Positions 23,894 through 37,330 of a stretch of DNA of 64,000 bases are shown here, piece after piece. The notes beneath the pieces were generated by a model, which did not search any database, had not been told where the DNA came from, and saw only the letters and a list, made by a program, of their open reading frames with translations. Position numbers and translations under genes: made by a program. The DNA comes from Parasponia andersonii (taxonomy: Eukaryota; Streptophyta; Magnoliopsida; Rosales; Cannabaceae). Position 1 is the first letter of the stretch; every line of letters starts with the position of its first letter. The stretch covers positions 1,014,278 through 1,078,277 of the forward strand of contig JXTB01000092.1 of the NCBI GenBank assembly GCA_002914805.1. The letters are read 5' to 3'.

Positions 23894-26800
23894 TTATTGA
23901 TAATAACGGCAAAGCTGTTCTACATTCCAAGCATGCTTGTTCTTTTGTCCTCCAGTGTGAGCTAGTTTATACATCCTAAGTCGTATAATGACATCAATAA
24001 TATATGGTCCTTCCCAAGAAGATCCAAATACACCAGCACTGTTCTATTTAGTATTACAGAGAACTTGTCGAAGAACAAGGTCACCAACTTCAAAGTGTCA
24101 ATTTTTGACTTTAGAATTATAATATTGAGTTGTGCTTTATTGGTATGATGTAATCCATAGTTGAGATTACTCGTGCCTTTCTTCTAGAAGATCGAGCTCA
24201 ATCCTCTTCAATGCACCATTCTATCTTGGCTCATAAGTATATCATCATAAGGAACTTGCACCAATCTCAACTAGGACCATTGCCTCATATCCGTAGGCCA
24301 GAGAGAATGGACTTTCTCTAGTGATAGTTCATTGAGTGGTGAGATAAGCCTATAATACTTCAGGAAGTTTCTCTGTCCAAACTCCTTTGTATTTTTTTAG
24401 CTTCATCTTCAAGTTTTGCTTAAGTGCCTTGTTTATAGCTTCGACCTAACCGTTGGCTTATAAATGGATAACAACAGAGAAGCTTTTCTTGATGCTGAGA
24501 TTATCACAGAAGTTGCAAAACTCATTGTAGTCAAATTTTTTCTCATTATTAGAAACTATTGTGTACGGTATACCATATCGGCATATTATAGACTTGTAGA
24601 CAAAATCTGTCGTCTTCTTCACAGAAATAGTACTCAAGGCTTTAACTTCTGTCTATTTTGTGAAATAATCGACTTCGACCATTGCATACTTCAATCCTCT
24701 TCGTACCAATGGGAACATTCCAATAATATCAATTCCCCATACCGCGAATAGCTATGGACTAGTTATCGAAGTAAGAGAAACAGGTGGCGATCTAAGAATG
24801 GTTGCAAATCACTGACACTTATCACGTCTCTGAGCAAATTTCATTGAATCCTTTTTTATTATAGGCCAAAAATATCCTTGCCTAAGAGCTTTATTTGTAA
24901 GTGCCTACTCACCAGAATAATTTCCGCATATCCCTTCATAAATTTCCCTCATAATATAGTGCACTTTTTTTTTATCAACACATAACAATAATGACGAGCT
25001 AAAACTTATTCGATATAGCTTTCCATCATAGATGATATAGCAAACTGCCTTCATTCGAAGTCATTTTGCATCATCTTTATTCTTAGGATGTTACCATCTT
25101 GTAGATACATACTCATTATAGGATCTATACACGAAGGTTTCTGGTTAATTGGCATGGTTACTTGAGGCTCTACTTCGATACTTGGCTTTGCGAGGAATTC
25201 GACAAGGACCACCTGTAGCAATTCTGTATCTTTTGGCTAATGCATCAGCCTGAGTATTTTTTATATGAGAAAGAAGTTGAATGCTATACGCAGTAAATAT
25301 CGAGAACAATCTTTGCACCTCTTGTAAATAAGCCATCGTTCTTCCCTCTCTAGCTTGGTAATTGTCGATCACTTGATAAATGACCAATTGAGAGTCACTT
25401 TATACCTTGATCATTTTGACTTTAATTTCTTATGCGAGTTTGAGTCCAGCTATTAAGATCTCGTATTCTATTTCATTATTCGATGCTGAAAATTCGAAGC
25501 GAAGTACATAATGAGTATTATGCCCTTCTGGACTAATTAGCATCAAACCTGCACTAGGTTCATTCTTATTTAACGATCCATCGATATAGAGTTTCCATAA
25601 TTTTGATAAATCTATAGTAGGTTTTTCGATTATTTCAATGGAAAGATCGATATCGTAAGTGATATTTGCAATAAAATCTGAGAGACCTTGATTTTTAATC
25701 ATAATGCGAGGTCAAAAATTGATGTCAAATTGGCTTAGCTCGGCCGCCCACTTGAGTAATCATCCTGACGCTTCAGGTTTTTGCAAAACTTGCTTTAATG
25801 GAAAATTTGTGAAAACTTCAATAGAATATGTGTGGAAGTATGGTCGAAGCTTCTTGGATGTGATAACAAGTGCTAATGCCAACTTCTCCATCTCTGGATA
25901 TCTTGTCTCGACATTGAGGAGTCTTTTGCTCACATAATATTTGAGTTGATGTATATTTTCTTCTTCTCTAATTAACGCAACTCTTGTCACATATTTGAAA
26001 ACAGCGAGGTATAAATATAATTTTCCCCCTAGATTTGGCTTCGACAAGAGTGGAAGAAAACCCAAGTGTTTCTTTAACTCTTGGAATGCTTGCTCGTACT
26101 TCTCAATCCACTACACTTCTTTGAACACTTCAACACCTCGAAGAATGGTTGGCATTTGTCAGTTGATCTTGATCCAAATTGACTCAGTACAACCATTCTT
26201 CCTGCCAAGCTCTGAACATCTTTGGGTTTGCAGGGGGACTGCATATCAATCAGTGCTTATATCCTCTGAGGGTTAACTTTAATACCCTACTGATTGACCA
26301 TGAATCCCAAGAACTTCCCAGACATAACTCCAAATGCACACTTCTAGAGGTTTAGCTTCATTTGATACTTTTGAAGAATCTTGAATATCTCATCAAGGTG
26401 CCGGATGTGATCTTTAGCTTTCTTCAATTTTACCCACATGTTATCGACATATACCTCCATTGTCTTGCCAATCTATTTTACAAACATAATATTGACAAGA
26501 CGTTGATAAATTACTCCTACGTTGATGAGTCCAAAGGACATCTTCTTGTAGTAGTATAATCCTCGATTAATGATGAATAAGGTATGCTCTTCATCTACCT
26601 CGTACATGGGGATTTGATTATTTTTAAAATATGTATCCATTAAACTTAGCAATTCATGTCCTGACATCGCCTCTATAAGCTGGTCGATTTTTGGAAGTGG
26701 AAAACTACCCTTCCAGTATGCTTTGTTGAGATCGGTGAAATTGATGCAAGTTCTCCACTTTCTATTAAGTTTCTTCACCAAAATTAGGTTTGCAAGCCAG

Positions 26801-27700
26801 CTCGGATAAAAAGACTCCTTAATGAATCTAATTTCAAGTAGCTTCTCTATTTCTTCTTTTAATACAACATAGCATTTTGGATCTATTGCCCTTCTTTTAT
26901 GCCTCACGGACTTCTTCATTGTATCAATATTGAGGCGATGACACATAACATTCGGGAAATCCTCACCATATCCAAATGTTGCTGTGTGACGACATCCAAG
27001 TTTGACTTCAGAAAAGTGACCAATGTCTCTCGCACGAGTTCTTTAAGCTTCACTCTGACTTTTAATATCTTTGAAGACCCATCGAGTGACAAATCTTCCA
27101 AGTCTTCAATAGGTCCAGTCTTGACCTTTCCATTGATCTCTCGAGGGTCGAGGTCTTCGATTGACATTTCACTTGACACTTCATCTTGTAGCTAGACCAT
27201 CATTATGCAAGGTGTTTTCTCTTTCGTTGCGAGCTTCAAAGAATTATGATAATAAGATCGTGCATCGTATTGGTTGTCTTACACTTCACTTACTTCATGT
27301 TAAGTTGGGAACTTCATAGTAAGATGATAAATTGATGTGATAGCTCAAAGTTCCCTTAGAGTTGGTCTTCCCAGTACGATATTTAATTTTAGGGGTAATC
27401 TACCACCAAAAGTTGAGTCACTACTTTCGAAACTCTAGGATAAGTTCCAACATCCACCATTAACTCGATCATACCCCTCGATATTATACTGTCACCAGTG
27501 AATCCATAGAGTGGGGTGATAGTGGATTTTAAGTCGCTATCACTCAACCCCATCTTTTGAAGGCATCATAGTATAAGATATCGATAGCATTCCCATTATG
27601 AACTAATACTCGCCATAATTATGTGCTCTCACAGTTGATCTTAATGATAAGTGCATTATTATACGGGTGGACCCCCCTCGTATCCTGCTCTGTGAAGGTA
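23894..27700 (-). pseudogene. Ty3/gypsy pol relic: protease, RT, RNase H, aRNase H, integrase
   Basis: Domains in order on the minus strand: protease (about 27650-27190; LVHNGNAIDILYYDAFKR, where the usual catalytic D is changed); reverse transcriptase (about 26946-26070; WRTCINFTDLNKAY and YQRLVN); RNase H (about 26065-25760; RYPEMEKLALAL); a second, archaeal-type RNase H (about 25702-25145; LYIDGSLNKNEPSAGLMLIS and ADALAK); integrase (about 24965-23894) with an H2C2-type start, YGIPYTIVSNNEKKF, SWEGPY and a final HAWNVEQLCRYYQ before the stop. Many stops and frameshifts interrupt it. The double RNase H supports the Tat lineage. Confidence 0.85.
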
Positions 27701-27989
27701 ATATCCATGTCTGGTACTCGTTGAAGCTTCTGTGGTCACTGTTCAAGGTGCATTATATTAGTCAATGGTAACTGTTGAGCTTCTCTTGCATATCTATCAT
27801 GTGCCATCCTCGAGTCTCCACTAACATAGGGACCTCTAAAGATAGTTCGTACTTCACGTTGAATTTTTGGAAGTCGCTATTGATTTTATTCTCTCCTTTC
27901 ACTGTTTTGGCTGGTATACTGCTCAGCCGCCCTTCTCTAATTAATCTTTCGATCTCATTTTTCAGGGCATAACAGTTATTAGTGTTTTG

Positions 27990-29677
27990 TCCAATGTCGT
28001 TGTGATATCGATAGAACTTGTTAGGATCTCATCTCGCTCTTAGGATCTCATCTCGCTCTATCCTATTTTATTAGCTCTAGTTGATGATATCGCTTATGTT
28101 GATTTGTGACTGCATAAATATAATTTATGGGTACACTTAGCTTGGTATAATTATTAAATCTCATGAGAGTCCTTGGATTCTCTTATTTTTTTTTGCTTAG
28201 GCTGCTCTTAGTGGGTTACTCATTCTTCCTCTTCTTTAACTTCTTGTTGTTGCTATTAGTTGTTGTGGTCGCATCTTTATTCATGTTTTTTCCTCCTTCC
28301 TTCTTCGTCTTATGAAGATTTTTTCAAGAAGATTCCACTCTTAAATGTCGAAAAACTCTTTGATAGAAGTCTTCAAGAGTCCTGTATTCTCGCTCCAATA
28401 GCTCTTCCCAGAGTTTAGTTTCTAGTCCAACCTTGGCCATCATCGAGGTTAAGACTCCTTCTTCAGGTAGGTTATTGACCTTAGCCAACTATAAGCAATT
28501 AAGGTAAGATCGCAAAGTTTCATCTAGATCTTGTTGAATGGCAAACAGATTATTAATGGAATAACAAAGTTCTTTGCAGCCTGGAATTATCTTAGAGATG
28601 TGGTCTGAAGTTGTTGGTAAGACGAGATCGATCCAGGCTAGAGTCCTCGAAACTACTTCTTTGCTGCATCTATGAGGGTTACAATAAAACACCCGTAATG
28701 TGCGAGGTCAACGACATGGTGGAGCTCCATCAGGTCGTTGAAGTGATCCATATGATCTTGTAGATCAGTTTTTCCATCAAAGGTATTTATGGTGGGCAGT
28801 TTGAATCCAGCAGGTAATGTAGTAGCATGAATTTTCTCGTTAAATGGCGATTGATGGTATCTATCCACAAGCTCATCATTCTAGCCAGTAAATGCATCTA
28901 ATGCAATTCTCAAATTATGAACATCGATATTAGGAGAAAGTGCTTTGTCTCTTGCTAGTGGTAGGGGTGGTCTTTGGTTGCAATTATCATGACATAAGAC
29001 GGGTTGGTCAGGCAGAGTTTGTAGTGACCTATGTGAGGACTCAACTGAAATACTTTGACGAGATGATGTTCAGTCACTATGATTTGATGTGGATCGCTCA
29101 TGACTACCTCTTCTACGTCATTATTCTAGATGTTGTCTTAGGTAACAGAATTCTACCACCGCTCGCTGCTTATCCTTTTAAAGACGCTCGTCGATTAATG
29201 ATTTTGCTTGTTGCTCAGATAATAACGGTTGACAGTTGCTCTCTGAGAATGTTGTCTTCAATCACAATCAGTGCTCGAACTCCTGGTACCAAATTCCTGT
29301 GGTAAGTCTGTGACCTTGTATTTTCCCTTAGAAGTGCAAGTTGTATGACATTCTTGCTGGGTTCTATGCTGGTCACGATTTCTTGTTTCTTAGATCTGAA
29401 TTCCTTTTTCAGGTTATCGAGCAGGACGATCTATAAGAAGTTCTTACTATGGTAGAGTCATCATTTGTCCTTCAGTAAGTCGCCGTAAAGAATCATCAAT
29501 CTGGTTTGTGATTTGCTGAAGGTTCTCAAGAGTATTCTCCATGTGATCTTATCATTGAACAATATTATCTGGTGTGGTCACGATAGGCTGATCTTGAGCG
29601 GGATCGACCTGTGCAGCAGTAGTGCTTTAAGGTTAATTTTGGCTAATTCTCCTGGTAGTGTTCATAGTATTTGCCAT
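27990..29677 (-). pseudogene. Ty3/gypsy gag relic
   Basis: The likely start codon is at 29677-29675, about 40 bases past the primer-binding region. The recognisable retrotransposon gag core lies at about 28868-28489, with FKLPTINTFDGKTDLQDHMD and DLDETLRSYLN. The frame is broken by several stops, and an 18-bp direct duplication (ggatctcatctcgctct) sits at about 28024-28058. Confidence 0.75.
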
Positions 29678-29716
29678 TGTTGAAGAAGCGAAATTGACAA
29701 GCTTTTTGCTGGAATA

Positions 29717-29735
29717 GTCCTCCTTCTAGTGCCAA
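29717..29735 (-). other. Primer-binding region of the Tat element
   Basis: Directly inside the 5' LTR the minus strand reads ttggcactagaaggaggac, which resembles the TTGGCGCTAGAAGG-type sequence that follows the LTR in Tat-like elements. The tRNA used is not certain. Confidence 0.5.
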
Positions 29736-29736
29736 C

Positions 29737-30385
29737 TATTCATGGAAGTTTTGTCAACGAGGAATTTAGGAAATTGCAAGACGTGGCTTGTATAAGAAAA
29801 GAGTTGATAAAGCAAAGCAAATAAGGAGATAAGAATTTTATAGTGGTTCAGCTCCAAAAAAGATAAGCCTACTTCCACTGTTCTTTACAAAATTTTGGAG
29901 AATTACAATAGTTTTTTTAAGTCTCAAGGTGAGAGCAAAAAGAATTTACAGAATGTAGTGGAGTAATTGTGAGATAGTTGTATCGTGATTAATAATGAGA
30001 CTGAACTCCCTTTATATAGGTGGGGGTGGCTCAATGTTTCCTAATTATGAAAACAGGTAAGCACATAATCAGAAAATACAATTTTGGGTAATAATACAAA
30101 ATTGAGTAACAACTTGAAATAAAATGGATTACTCGATTTGCTCATTACCTTTTCTGTATAAATTACCCTTTTGAAGAAGATTGTTTTCTTTTCTTATTGG
30201 TCACACTTTATTTATTCGGAGAAGGTCCCATTCAATCAAAAGAGCATACATACGACCTAACACATCTAACTCGGACTTTGAGTTTTTTATCCTGGCGTTG
30301 ACTAATGATGTAGATTTAAAATTGCACAACAAAATTATCCAAATATGATGTTTAATAAGGTGTACCAAATAATGCTCAAAGAGTA
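29737..30385 (-). repeat. 5' LTR of the Tat element
   Basis: About 649 bp. Its inner end matches the remnant at 19589. A TATA box (minus strand cctatataaaggg, 30020-30008) lies near the middle, as expected for a U3-R border. Terminal dinucleotides appear mutated (TA in place of TG/CA). The outer end is directly followed by gaaat (30386-30390), the partner of the left target copy. Confidence 0.65.
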
Positions 30386-30390
30386 GAAAT

Positions 30391-31321
30391 TTCATAAATT
30401 CTTGTTAAGAGGGACATTATCCCCAATAAAGGCTGAGCTTCCACTCAACTTTGTCTTTCCTTTTAAAAGTACCCAATTATTATATATATTTATAATTTGT
30501 TAACCAAAATTATGTATAAAGTCCCACTAAAAAATGAAGAAAATATAAAATAGATAAAATACAATTTTAGCCGGTTAGACCAAAATGTTGATTCCGTCCC
30601 TGCTTCTTATTGCCGCCTTTCCTGCGAGAGTTGGCGTCTTGTGGCTCCTGAAGTAAGCACATGGTCACCGTGTCTAAGGTGGTAGGGTAACATAACGTGT
30701 CCATGGGAGATTTGCCAATAAGCACTAGTCTGAAATCATACAATGAGTTAATCTAATGGACCCCACTTGATGAGTTGTTTCTGATGCAATGAATATTCAA
30801 AGGTTTCGAAAGGTCATTAGAGAATAGAGAGGTCCTTTTCCATCCTTTTAGTACTTTTTTTTTTTTTTTTTGAGAAAATTTCCGTCCTTTTAATACTGAC
30901 TTTTGTTTATCCTCCTGTTTCGACTTATTCTGCCCCATTCAGACTTCAAAAGCCAGAGTAAAAAAAGTTCGTTATGACAACTTTTTATTTTATTTTTTAG
31001 GGCCAGAATCGGATGAGTTTGACACATTCTGGCACAGTAACTGCTCGAAAAGGGTAAACTATGAAAGAAGTCAAAGAAAATAACAATGTTGTGTAGAACA
31101 TTCAAGTATATTCCGTGGTTGGATTTCGATTTTCAGACAAGAAGTGAGATAAACACTTAAAAGAATGAGTCTAGGCCTTCTGGAGGAGGCAGTAGCTCTA
31201 GCGGTGGATTTTATATGAGCTGTGACAAATTGACTCGATTTACAACCAATGACTTCGACGGGTCAATGTCTTCCCAATCCAAACGACGAAGGGCCGAGTC
31301 TTTGAACATGGGTAATGCCAT
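30391..31321. other. Intergenic spacer, nothing recognised
   Basis: Contains two moderately complex patches (30600-30730 and 31170-31320) without a recognisable protein or RNA family, plus an A/T homopolymer near 30851. No gene is supported. Confidence 0.45.
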
Positions 31322-31926
31322 AGGGTGTAAATCGGGCTACCCGAACTTAATCCAAACACATATTTTCGGATTTGTACGGACACGGACTTGAGTTTTTGGT
31401 TTTATAATATTTCTGGGTTAAGCCGGACTTAGATTTATAAAACTGAAGCTCAAAATCCTACCCTTTCTGACTCGATCTTAGGACGGGACTTTAGGATTTA
31501 CTTTGGCTTAAGTTTGATTTTAAGACTTTTGAAACCAAAATAAAAATATTAAAAATATAATATAATGTAAAAAAAAATACAACAACAGAAAAAAAAAAAT
31601 GAGACAAGTTTTGAATGATTTTAATAGAAAACAATTAAGAAGAATGTCTTGTTTAAAATTTTAGGTTTAATTTGAGTTTTTATTTTTAAATTTTAATAAC
31701 TTTTTTGTATTTTCAAGTTTTTTAGATTAGATTTTGAGTTTAAGTTTGAGATGGACTTCGTACCGTATTCATATAAAAAGTACTAAGCTCGAGTCTGACC
31801 TTAAGAATAATTGGGTTCAAATTGGGTTTGGGCTATATTAAGCATGGACCAAGTTTGAGTTAGGCTTTTTTCAGGCTGGTTTATTAGGTTTTGAGGTTTT
31901 GAGCTTTGGGCTCTTTTTACACCCCT
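31322..31926. mobile_element. MITE-like element with GGTGTAAA/TTTACACC ends
   Basis: The left end agggtgtaaatcgggctacc and the right end ctctttttacacccctttg are inverted repeats. The interior is made of short variants of ggacttgagttttt and related phrases, as in a repeat type often seen in dicots. Length about 600 bp, no ORF. No clear target duplication. Confidence 0.55.
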
Positions 31927-33094
31927 TTGTAGCGGGGTTATTCACCAATTTTTTTGAGACGATGACTATTACAAATATTGTGCTTGTACGCATTTTTTTT
32001 AAAAATGTTTTTGATGTGATGTCCATTTAATTGATTTATTTTACAATTTTACTATACTCAGGTCACACTTGACCACACTCAATAACATATTGGACCATAT
32101 AATGTTTGCAAAGAATTTTATAATATAAATCTTTTGTCAAATCTCACTTTCAAAAGATTTATTTCACTTAATTAATTAGTATTATTATTATTATTATTAT
32201 TAATTACCACTATAAAATAGCATGACTATAAAGTATTTGTAATCAATATAAGGACTTGCTGCATAGACCATAGGGGGAGAGTGTCGTAACGATTTATTAT
32301 TAGAAAGCAATCCACACTGATGGAATCGACTCGTCATACTAGTGGAAACGACAGTCGTGTACTACATAAAAGACATGTCCTTGCTTTATTTATTTATTTG
32401 TTATTTTTTTTTTATGAGCAAAGTGTCATTTCGTGTCTTGTGATGTAAAGAACACCCGGACAAAACATAATTTAATAAAACAAACCATTAACAACATGTC
32501 ATTTGTTCTAACGCGAAAATTTGACACCGAAATCAAATATATTGCGTTTTTATAGTTATGCAGTTTGAATCCAACCGGAATTGTATGAAAAATTCCTAGA
32601 AATTTTATAAATAATAGCTTTTTTATGGTCAATTAGCTCTTAACCAAAAGTTAAAAAAGTTTTTGATTATTCTGATTATGTCATTTTTGTAAAAAAATTT
32701 ATAAAAAAGGGGTCTCTTACAAAAACACAAGCCCAAAGTCTAAAAATATTGAAAAGTACAGAATTGGGCTAATTTTTTTTCGAAAATCTTGAATTTATTT
32801 ATAAAACTATCATTTTCTAAGAGCTAATTTAAAAAATACAACTTTTTAAAATAGTTAGAAATTACTAATTTTTCTTCAAAATTAGTATTTTTCAAAGGTA
32901 CTTTAAGTATCTAGTCAAGTTACTTAGGTAATCAATTAAGTTACTTAATAAGGTAATCGGTTAAATTAATTAGCTTACATAATTTGACCGGTTATCTCAA
33001 ATATTTTATAAAATGTTAAAATTTTTATTTTTCTAAATATTTTAGAAACATGTATTTTTTTAAATAAATTCAATTTTTTTCAATTTTTTTTTTA
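31927..33094. other. AT-rich intergenic DNA
   Basis: No gene recognised. Contains an (ATT)n run near 32178-32202 and a complex but unassigned patch at 32260-32380. It ends in a poly(T)-rich stretch next to the Mutator-like element. Confidence 0.45.
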
Positions 33095-33584
33095 GGAAAA
33101 TTGACACAAATAGCCCATTTTTGAGGCATTTGGACTTTTTTAATCCAACTATTCAGAATGACTTTTATAGTATGAAATTCTGATAATTTTAGCTCATTTT
33201 GGAGAGAGAAACAATTAAGTTTCCGAATATGCCCTTATACAAATATAGGCTTTTTAGGTGTGTGATGTACAGATAGATTCTCTCTCTCTCTACCATATTC
33301 TGTCATTCAACTCCGGCCACCTATCTTTCTGTCTCTCTCTCTCTTGACCATACTCATGCATTTAGCTTTATTCTCCTTTGTCCATATCGTTCTCTATGGT
33401 TTTGTTATACCTATCTACGAAGAAGAGGTATGTGTTTTGTTTTTGTATTCAGTCACATATATGTTCTTACTGGAGGTTAGAATTAGCTGGGTAATTGTTA
33501 CTTTATGGAAGATGGTAGAAATAACTGGGTATGGATCTATTAGTTATTTTCTAGATAGATTTATTTTGACGTAATAGACCCAGA

Positions 33585-33935
33585 TCTGACTGTGATCATT
33601 TGCCACAAATTTGTGACAACGAAGACACAATATATCTTACTTTGATATTTATGTTTGCTTTATAAAAGGGTAGAGTAAGTTTATTTTAATAAAAAAAGAA
33701 GAAGGATGTAGAGTATATGTGACTATATGTCTTACTATTTGTTACTCGTAGTCAAAAGTGTGTACTATGATCATTTGTCACAAATTTACAACATGAAGGC
33801 ACATTATGTCTTACTTTAATATTGACGTTTGCTTTAGAAGAAGCCAGAGTAAGTTTATTTTAATAAAAAAAGAAGAGGAAGAATGACAGAGTATGTTTGA
33901 CTATATGTCTAACTATTTATTATTGGCAGACAAAA
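33585..33935. repeat. Tandem repeat (175-bp unit) in the left part of the MULE
   Basis: Two copies with phrases tgatcatttgccacaaattt / tgatcatttgtcacaaattt and gagtaagtttattttaataa repeat at about 175-bp spacing. Moderate divergence. Confidence 0.75.
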
Positions 33936-34057
33936 GTTTGTGATAGGCAATTACATTATGGTGACTGACAGTCAATATTTGATTTGCATCTTTAGCAGAT
34001 CTTTGTTAAATTTTTTAATTTTATATTTTGCAAACATAGACAGTGTTATTGTTTTCC

Positions 34058-34346
34058 TAGATTACAATGGTAAGTGGACCACAATAACTTCTATAAACGG
34101 ATAGAGACTATGGGTATTTTGATTCCAATAGGCATAACCTACGTAGGTTTATTAGAAATTGTGTTTAAGGCTCTTGCGTTAAGAAATAAACACCATTTCA
34201 TTGAGATGAAGTATGCTATTGATGTTAGACTTGCTCCTATTAAGATGATAAATGATCGTTCTATAAAAGTTTACATAGAGCTAAAGAATAACGAAGTAGA
34301 AAAGAGAAGTGGTTGTATTTATGACATTGCATCGCATATTTTGTGA
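34058..34346 (+). pseudogene. MuDR-type N-terminal fragment of a MULE protein
   Basis: The frame from 34074 contains NNFYKRIETMGILIPIGITY, FIEMKYAIDVRLAP and INDRSIKVYIELK, the pattern seen at the N-terminus of MULE proteins carrying the plant MuDR domain. An in-frame start just upstream (ATG at 34066) runs into a stop, implying a frameshift. Downstream there is no transposase catalytic core or zinc finger, so only a fragment remains. Confidence 0.6.
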
Positions 34347-35083
34347 TAGTCATAGGTTAATAACGAAACTAACAGACTTTCATCGTTATATTTTTTATCC
34401 CAATTATATGTACACAAGTTTCCAATTTATGTCAAATTTTATTAAATATAAATTTTTTCCTGTGATATTACATATGTTAGTTTGACTTGGAGTCATAAAT
34501 AAACATATGTTAGTTTGACTTGGAGTCATATATTTATGACGACTAATTTAAAATGACAATTCAAAAATGTAGAGAACATACTTCAAATATGAAACTAATT
34601 CCCAAATATGTGACGGGATGTAACAACAGATAGTCAATTCTATGCATGAGATACTCAGCATAATTGATTACAAATACTAATTCGTATTAGAATTTCCTAC
34701 TTAAATGTCTTAAGTTTTCAATTTATGATTAATTTTTATTAAATATATCCATCTTGTTTGAGATATTATATATTTTAGTTTGACTTAGAGTTGTGACAGC
34801 TAAGTAATATATGACATATTGATAGTTCAAAGGATAATATGTTACCAACTTTAATAACTTCTGGTTGATGTATTGCTTGCATGTAATGATATACCAAAAA
34901 ATAATAATCTTCCCTTGCCTTTTTTCAGACTCCCATAATACATTCTTGGCATGTAAAATAGATATTCAATTTACATTTAAAAGAACAGGATATGTAGCAA
35001 ATTTAAACTAACAATGACTCTTAGTCACAGAATTTCTGTGAACCTTTCAAAAAGAAAAAAATAATCTAATATGTTGGCTGAAC

Positions 35084-36992
35084 TATCACAACCTAAAACC
35101 CAAGCTAGTGGTAGAAGGAGAATTTTGCAAGGACGATAAATTCCTTGATTTAATTGAAAAACATCTAAAAAGTTTTAGTTTTATAAAATAGTCCATTTTA
35201 GATAAAATATTTGGAATTCTATTCCGTGAACCTCTCACACAGTTCGTATAAACTATTAAACATAGATCGAATAAATACCGAAAAGAATGTAAATCAAATA
35301 TAAGTTCAAGTATCATCATCATCCTCGTCAGAACATACACTAGAATGGCATACATGAGTTCACAGACAAAAAAAATAGAATGTAGTAATCTTGGTTCAAT
35401 GGGAAAACAAAACTCAAACAGACTAAACACCACAGCAATACGCTTTAAGTATTACAAAGATAACGAACTAAATCCCGATAGCCTTTTACTCCTCTTGATC
35501 TCTAAAATTGCACTGAATACCACTTGAGGAAGGGAGAAAGAGAGTGAGCATAAAAAAGCCTAGTAAGAAAAACAGTTACCTCGATCAAAAATATTTTAGT
35601 GATGAAAAACTCCTGTATGGTTAGTTTAAATCTAATACATGTATATACTTCAAACCGGAAATCTATGTATATATATGTATATATGTATATAAAGCAGTAT
35701 GATCAAAACCATTAAATCATATGCGCATAACACAAATCAACTCATACCCATGAGCTTATATCCTCTCATCTGTAGAAACTCAAGATGATGACACTAAGTG
35801 TACCTAACAGCCTGCCTGACACCTAAGCCCATATCCAGAGGGGAGATACATATGTCGCCTATCAAACCTGGAGGAGTAACCGAATTACCTATGCCTGCCA
35901 AATGGGGAGGAAATTAGAAGTAACAAAACCCCACGCGGGCTTACGGACTCTATACCGATAGTGGGGCAAGCAACGCCACACTGTAAACCCACGATGCTAA
36001 CACGGTGCTCATGTATGATCCTATGACACGTTCAACATAGAACTAAAGTGTGAAAATAATCGTGCTATGATTTTTCAGAAAAACAAGTATATTAGGTTTT
36101 TATATAAAAATGGGCAGCACAATAACCCTATTTTTGATATACCCAAAATAACCTACACTCAGAAAATCTCATTTCATCACATATGTTCAAGAAATTCAAA
36201 AACCACATTTGTTCTCTTATGTTGCAGAGAATAAGTTTTGTTCGAAAATAGTATAAAAAGAAGGTAACCGAATTCCTACCTCACAAGAATAGCGATATCA
36301 CACTATTGAATCCTCAAAGCATTATTGACGATCGTCCGGAGAGTCAGGAACCAATTCTAAGTCCTTGATCGTCCTCTTACGAAAAACCAACTTCTCAACG
36401 GTGCTTCAAATCCATAAACAAACCTGTTCACTGAATTCCTAGTACCCAAAATAGCTTGTTTAGACATATAACTTATCCAATTCGGGTCTGGGCCCACACC
36501 GGACTGGTGGCACGTAAATCAAGGTAAATCTTAGCCGTTCGATTTCGATTTTTGTGTCGATCACCAAACATGGGCAATATATATATATATATATCTATCT
36601 ATATATCAAACTTCTTCATTTTCCGAGTACAATCCAAAAATGACAACAAAATCATGATCCAACGACTAGATTAAAAGTCAACTCAAGCTCAAAATATTTC
36701 AAAAATGACAACTTTTGATTCGGACAGTATGAGGTTAAGATATGTATATACCTTGAGCTTCCTCTCAGCGAGACGAATCCAACAAGCCCCGTTAGAGGTC
36801 AAATAATGGCTGGAATCGTCATTGGCGATAATATCTCTAAAATGGCTGACTCTCTCTTCTCCGGCAACGGTGGCGGCAGCTGGTCAGCGTTGACTCGACA
36901 TGGCACGAGGGAGCTCCACCAGTGGTCTGCTCAGGTAGACGATGGCGGGAGACAGCGTGGCCTTCTTCTTCCCCTTCGGCCGAGCGAGCGAG

Positions 36993-37079
<87 letters not shown>

Positions 37080-37300
37080 GAGTGGCAAGATGAACCCACG
37101 TGAGTGGTCATATGGGACTGTGCAAATTTTTAAAAATTTACACTATAGTCCTCGGTTCCCAAACTCCATCAATTCAATCTTCAAAATTAATTGTAATTTA
37201 GTCCTTCCTCAATAAACTTTTGCAAATTAATTCACCCAACATAATACCTGAAAATTGGTAAAATTCCAATTCTATCCTCCCCAAAATCCAGGTTTTTACA
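35084..37300 (+). repeat. Solo LTR inserted in the MULE
   Basis: The segment starts tatcacaacctaaaaccc, close to the TGTCACGACCCAAA-type start of plant gypsy LTRs, and ends in ccaggtttttaca. Length about 2.2 kb, no retroviral coding content, and a TATA-like tatataaagc near 35688. It contains an (AG)n run. No target duplication was found, so the boundaries are approximate. Confidence 0.5.
36995..37075. repeat. (AG)n microsatellite
   Basis: About 40 uninterrupted AG dinucleotides within the solo LTR. The open frames across it on both strands are artefacts of the repeat. Confidence 0.95.
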
Positions 37301-37330
37301 CAAATAATGACCTTGTGATAATTGTCAAAC

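Larger units (their letters stand above)
19589..30385 (-). mobile_element. Decayed Ty3/gypsy LTR retrotransposon, Tat lineage
   Basis: Reading on the minus strand: 5' LTR (30385-29737), primer-binding region starting at 29735, gag, protease, reverse transcriptase, RNase H, a second RNase H, integrase, then an extra ORF on the opposite strand, then a remnant of the 3' LTR (19636-19589). Two consecutive RNase H domains and an antisense extra ORF between integrase and the 3' LTR are known hallmarks of the Tat (Retand-like) lineage. All frames carry stops and shifts, so the copy is dead. Length about 10.8 kb. Confidence 0.85.

Noticed and set aside
23508..23930. 140-residue minus-strand frame
   Set aside because: Its first part is an alternative frame over the end of integrase, and the rest is non-coding spacer of the gypsy element.
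36806..37215. Several open frames over the (AG)n tract on both strands
   Set aside because: Repeats of Arg-Glu or Leu-Ser from a dinucleotide run; no stop codons can arise in it, so the frames carry no information.
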